Assembly: GCA_005786815.1 (NCBI GenBank)
Contig: SYDB01000032.1
Span: 1-7,740 of the forward strand
DNA: 7,740 nucleotides
Reading direction: 5' to 3'
Source of the DNA: Burkholderiales bacterium
GTDB taxonomy: Bacteria; Pseudomonadota; Gammaproteobacteria; Burkholderiales; Burkholderiaceae_C
Each line of letters starts with the position of its first letter. Position 1 is the stretch's first letter. Made by a program: the position numbers and the translations under genes. Below are positions 6,052 to 7,740 of this stretch, piece after piece. A model generated the notes under the pieces. It was not told the origin of the DNA. It saw only the letters and a program-made list of their open reading frames with translations, and did not search any database.

Positions 6052-7740
6052 TTGCCACAACATCAAGATCCCACGCCAGCCATCGTTGCGCAAAATGCTG
6101 TTCGGCCTTTGCCGCGCATAGCGTTGTGGCTTTTTTGTTTGGCGTACTTGGTTCCAGGTTTAGTCGGTAGAGAACCTTGGAAGGGAGAAGAACTCCAAGT
6201 CTTTGGCCAAATGTTGGCATTAGCACAAGGACAAAGCAATTGGTTGCACCCAACTGTGTGGGGGCAAACTTTGCCTTTGGATGCCCCCTTAGCTTATTGG
6301 ATGGGCGCTTGGGCAATTGGCCTAGCACCGAGTTGGTTGTCAGCAGGATCTGCCGCGCGCATTCCGTTCGCCTTGCTATTGGCTTTGACTATGTTTAGCA
6401 CTTGGAAAGCCGCCTATTACTTAGGACTTGGTGCGCGGGCGCAACCCGTTGCTTTTGCTTTTGGGGGTGAAGCAAAACCGAAAGACTACGCCAGAACGAT
6501 TGCAGACAGCGCGACGCTCGCTTTGATCGCCTGCCTGGGCCTGGCCTTGCTGTCTCACGAAGCAACGCCCATGCTGATGCAGTTTTCATTTTTTGGCTGC
6601 GCGTTTTTGGGAGCTTCCGCCCTTCCCTACCACCCCTTCAAGAGCTCTATGGCTTTGGTCGTGGCTCTGGCAGGCTTGAGTTTTAGTGGCGCGCCCACTC
6701 TGTCCGTCTTATTAGCCACTGGCGTCGCATGCATTATTTTTTTCGACAAAGAAAATGAGAATACCTCTTTGCTGCGAATGTATGCCTATGCCTTATTGGC
6801 CTGCGCCTTAGGGATTGCAGCTATCGCCCATTACTTTGATCTATTTCATTGGCGCATATCTACAACGGCAAGAGATTGGAACAATTGGCGCGGCTTGGTT
6901 GATTTACTAGTGTGGTTCATGTGGCCCGCGTGGCCATTGGTTCTGTGGACGCTATGGCAATGGCGTCGCCAATGGTTAACGCAGAACTGGAGCCGGCATT
7001 TGGTTCTACCCCTGTGGTTTATTGCGCTAGCCCTATGCGTTGCGTTTATGACCCGCACAGAAGACCAAACGCTGATGTTGGTATTGCCGCCCATGGCAAC
7101 CTTAGCCGCCTTTGCACTCCCAACTTTTAGACGTAGCTTTTCTGCTTTTATTGATTGGTTCACGCTTATTTTTTTCACAGGCTGCGCTTTCATCATCTGG
7201 GTGATCTGGATTGCTATGCAAACAGGTTGGCCGCCACAACCTGCCGCCAATGTCGCACGCTTGGCCCCTGGCTTCGTTCCAAGTTTTAGCGTTTTGGCTT
7301 TCGTATTTGCGCTGATGGCAACCGCTATATGGGCATGGCTGGTGAAGTGGCGCGTGGGCAGACACCGCCAAGCGATCTGGAAGAGCTTGGTCTTGCCTTC
7401 CGGAGGTGCCGCCCTTTGTTGGTTATTGCTCATGAGCTTGTGGCTACCACTTTTAGATTTTGCGAGAAGCTATGTGCCTTGGGTTCAGCAAATTCAACAG
7501 ACGATGAAGGCCCAAGGGGGATCATCCTTTGATTGCATGATGACCTATGGACTCAATGTTGGGCAAATGACTGCATTTCACTACCATGGCAGCTTTGAAA
7601 TCAAACCCTTAGACAATGCCGAGTCGCCACAAAACGCCTCATGCCGATGGCTCATGGTTGATAACGATTCACGGCCAGAATTAGCGCAAGTAGCCCATAT
7701 CAAAGAATGGCGCCGCATAGAAACCATCAAACGTCCTGCC
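6052..7740 (+). CDS. Multi-spanning GT-C membrane protein, ArnT/GT39-like (3' truncated by window)
   Basis: One frame is open from after a TAA at 6037-6039 to the window edge, 563 codons without a stop. The product is very hydrophobic with about ten or more membrane segments. After the first helix (about residues 21-37, ALWLFCLAYLVPGL) comes a loop with GREPWKGEELQVFGQMLALA, then W-x2-P, PLDAPLAYWMGAW and SAARIPFALLLALTM. This order mirrors ArnT/GT39 proteins, where a DE pair in the first periplasmic loop is catalytic; here it would be E46-E47. Such enzymes move sugars from polyprenyl phosphate to lipid A or proteins at the periplasmic face; donor and acceptor are unknown. The segment around DYARTIADSATLALIACLG recalls an uncharacterised Burkholderiales family. 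A soluble-looking C-terminal part starts near residue 480. The only fitting start is TTG 6052, with no Shine-Dalgarno; TTG 6109 is a later option. The -10-like TATAGC at 6021-6026 is a weak promoter candidate. Confidence 0.8.
   Translation, partial: MPQHQDPTPAIVAQNAVRPLPRIALWLFCLAYLVPGLVGREPWKGEELQVFGQMLALAQGQSNWLHPTVWGQTLPLDAPLAYWMGAWAIGLAPSWLSAGSAARIPFALLLALTMFSTWKAAYYLGLGARAQPVAFAFGGEAKPKDYARTIADSATLALIACLGLALLSHEATPMLMQFSFFGCAFLGASALPYHPFKSSMALVVALAGLSFSGAPTLSVLLATGVACIIFFDKENENTSLLRMYAYALLACALGIAAIAHYFDLFHWRISTTARDWNNWRGLVDLLVWFMWPAWPLVLWTLWQWRRQWLTQNWSRHLVLPLWFIALALCVAFMTRTEDQTLMLVLPPMATLAAFALPTFRRSFSAFIDWFTLIFFTGCAFIIWVIWIAMQTGWPPQPAANVARLAPGFVPSFSVLAFVFALMATAIWAWLVKWRVGRHRQAIWKSLVLPSGGAALCWLLLMSLWLPLLDFARSYVPWVQQIQQTMKAQGGSSFDCMMTYGLNVGQMTAFHYHGSFEIKPLDNAESPQNASCRWLMVDNDSRPELAQVAHIKEWRRIETIKRPA

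Noticed and set aside
6846..7433. 195-residue reading frame on the minus strand
   Set aside because: It lies wholly inside the membrane glycosyltransferase-like gene on the other strand, has a basic, low-complexity sequence, and resembles no family I know.
1..7740. CRISPR array, tRNA, insertion sequence, prophage or defence island
   Set aside because: No regular repeats, no tRNA-like cloverleaf, no transposase and no terminal inverted repeats were seen; XerD is the chromosomal type, not a phage or integron integrase.

Overview
The window looks like chromosomal core or near-core DNA of a betaproteobacterium, most likely Burkholderiales and near Comamonadaceae. The grounds are gene content and remembered protein similarity: a gamma-carbonic anhydrase next to Hsp33, a DUF455 ferritin-like protein, XerD, an orphan TctC/Bug-type binding protein, an AEC permease, a type B ribosomal protein L31, and a GT-C-type membrane protein. 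Base composition looks moderate by eye. I could not search a database, so the taxon is an inference.

Layout. (1) Bases 2-322, + strand: C-terminal end of a NadR-like P-loop protein with a cysteine motif, cut by the left edge. It converges with the next unit with one base between the stop codons. (2) 1822 down to 324, - strand: gamma-carbonic anhydrase then hslO (Hsp33), joined by a one-base stop/start overlap (TGATG). (3) 1863-2663, + strand: DUF455 protein, divergent from the carbonic anhydrase across about 40 bases. (4) 4613 down to 2697, - strand: a tctC-like binding-protein gene followed after 18 bases by xerD, which carries one in-frame TAG at codon 125. (5) 4712-5617, + strand: AEC permease, divergent from tctC. 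(6) 5708-5965, + strand: rpmE2, followed by a strong intrinsic terminator (5985-6018). (7) 6052 to the right edge, + strand: a large multi-spanning GT-C (ArnT/GT39-like) protein, cut by the window end. It is one open frame of 563 codons that starts with TTG.

The genes do not form one pathway. They are short, independent housekeeping units: redox chaperone, carbonic anhydrase, chromosome dimer resolution, ribosome, two transport components, envelope glycosyl transfer. No gene-free stretch exceeds 300 bases; the longest gap is about 98 bases (4614-4711). I see no tRNA, rRNA, CRISPR array, insertion sequence or prophage.

The main anomaly is xerD. Its reading frame is intact on both sides of one TAG codon, and all six catalytic residues of the tyrosine recombinase are present. 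No other gene whose end is visible uses TAG as its stop. I found no convincing new multi-gene system.
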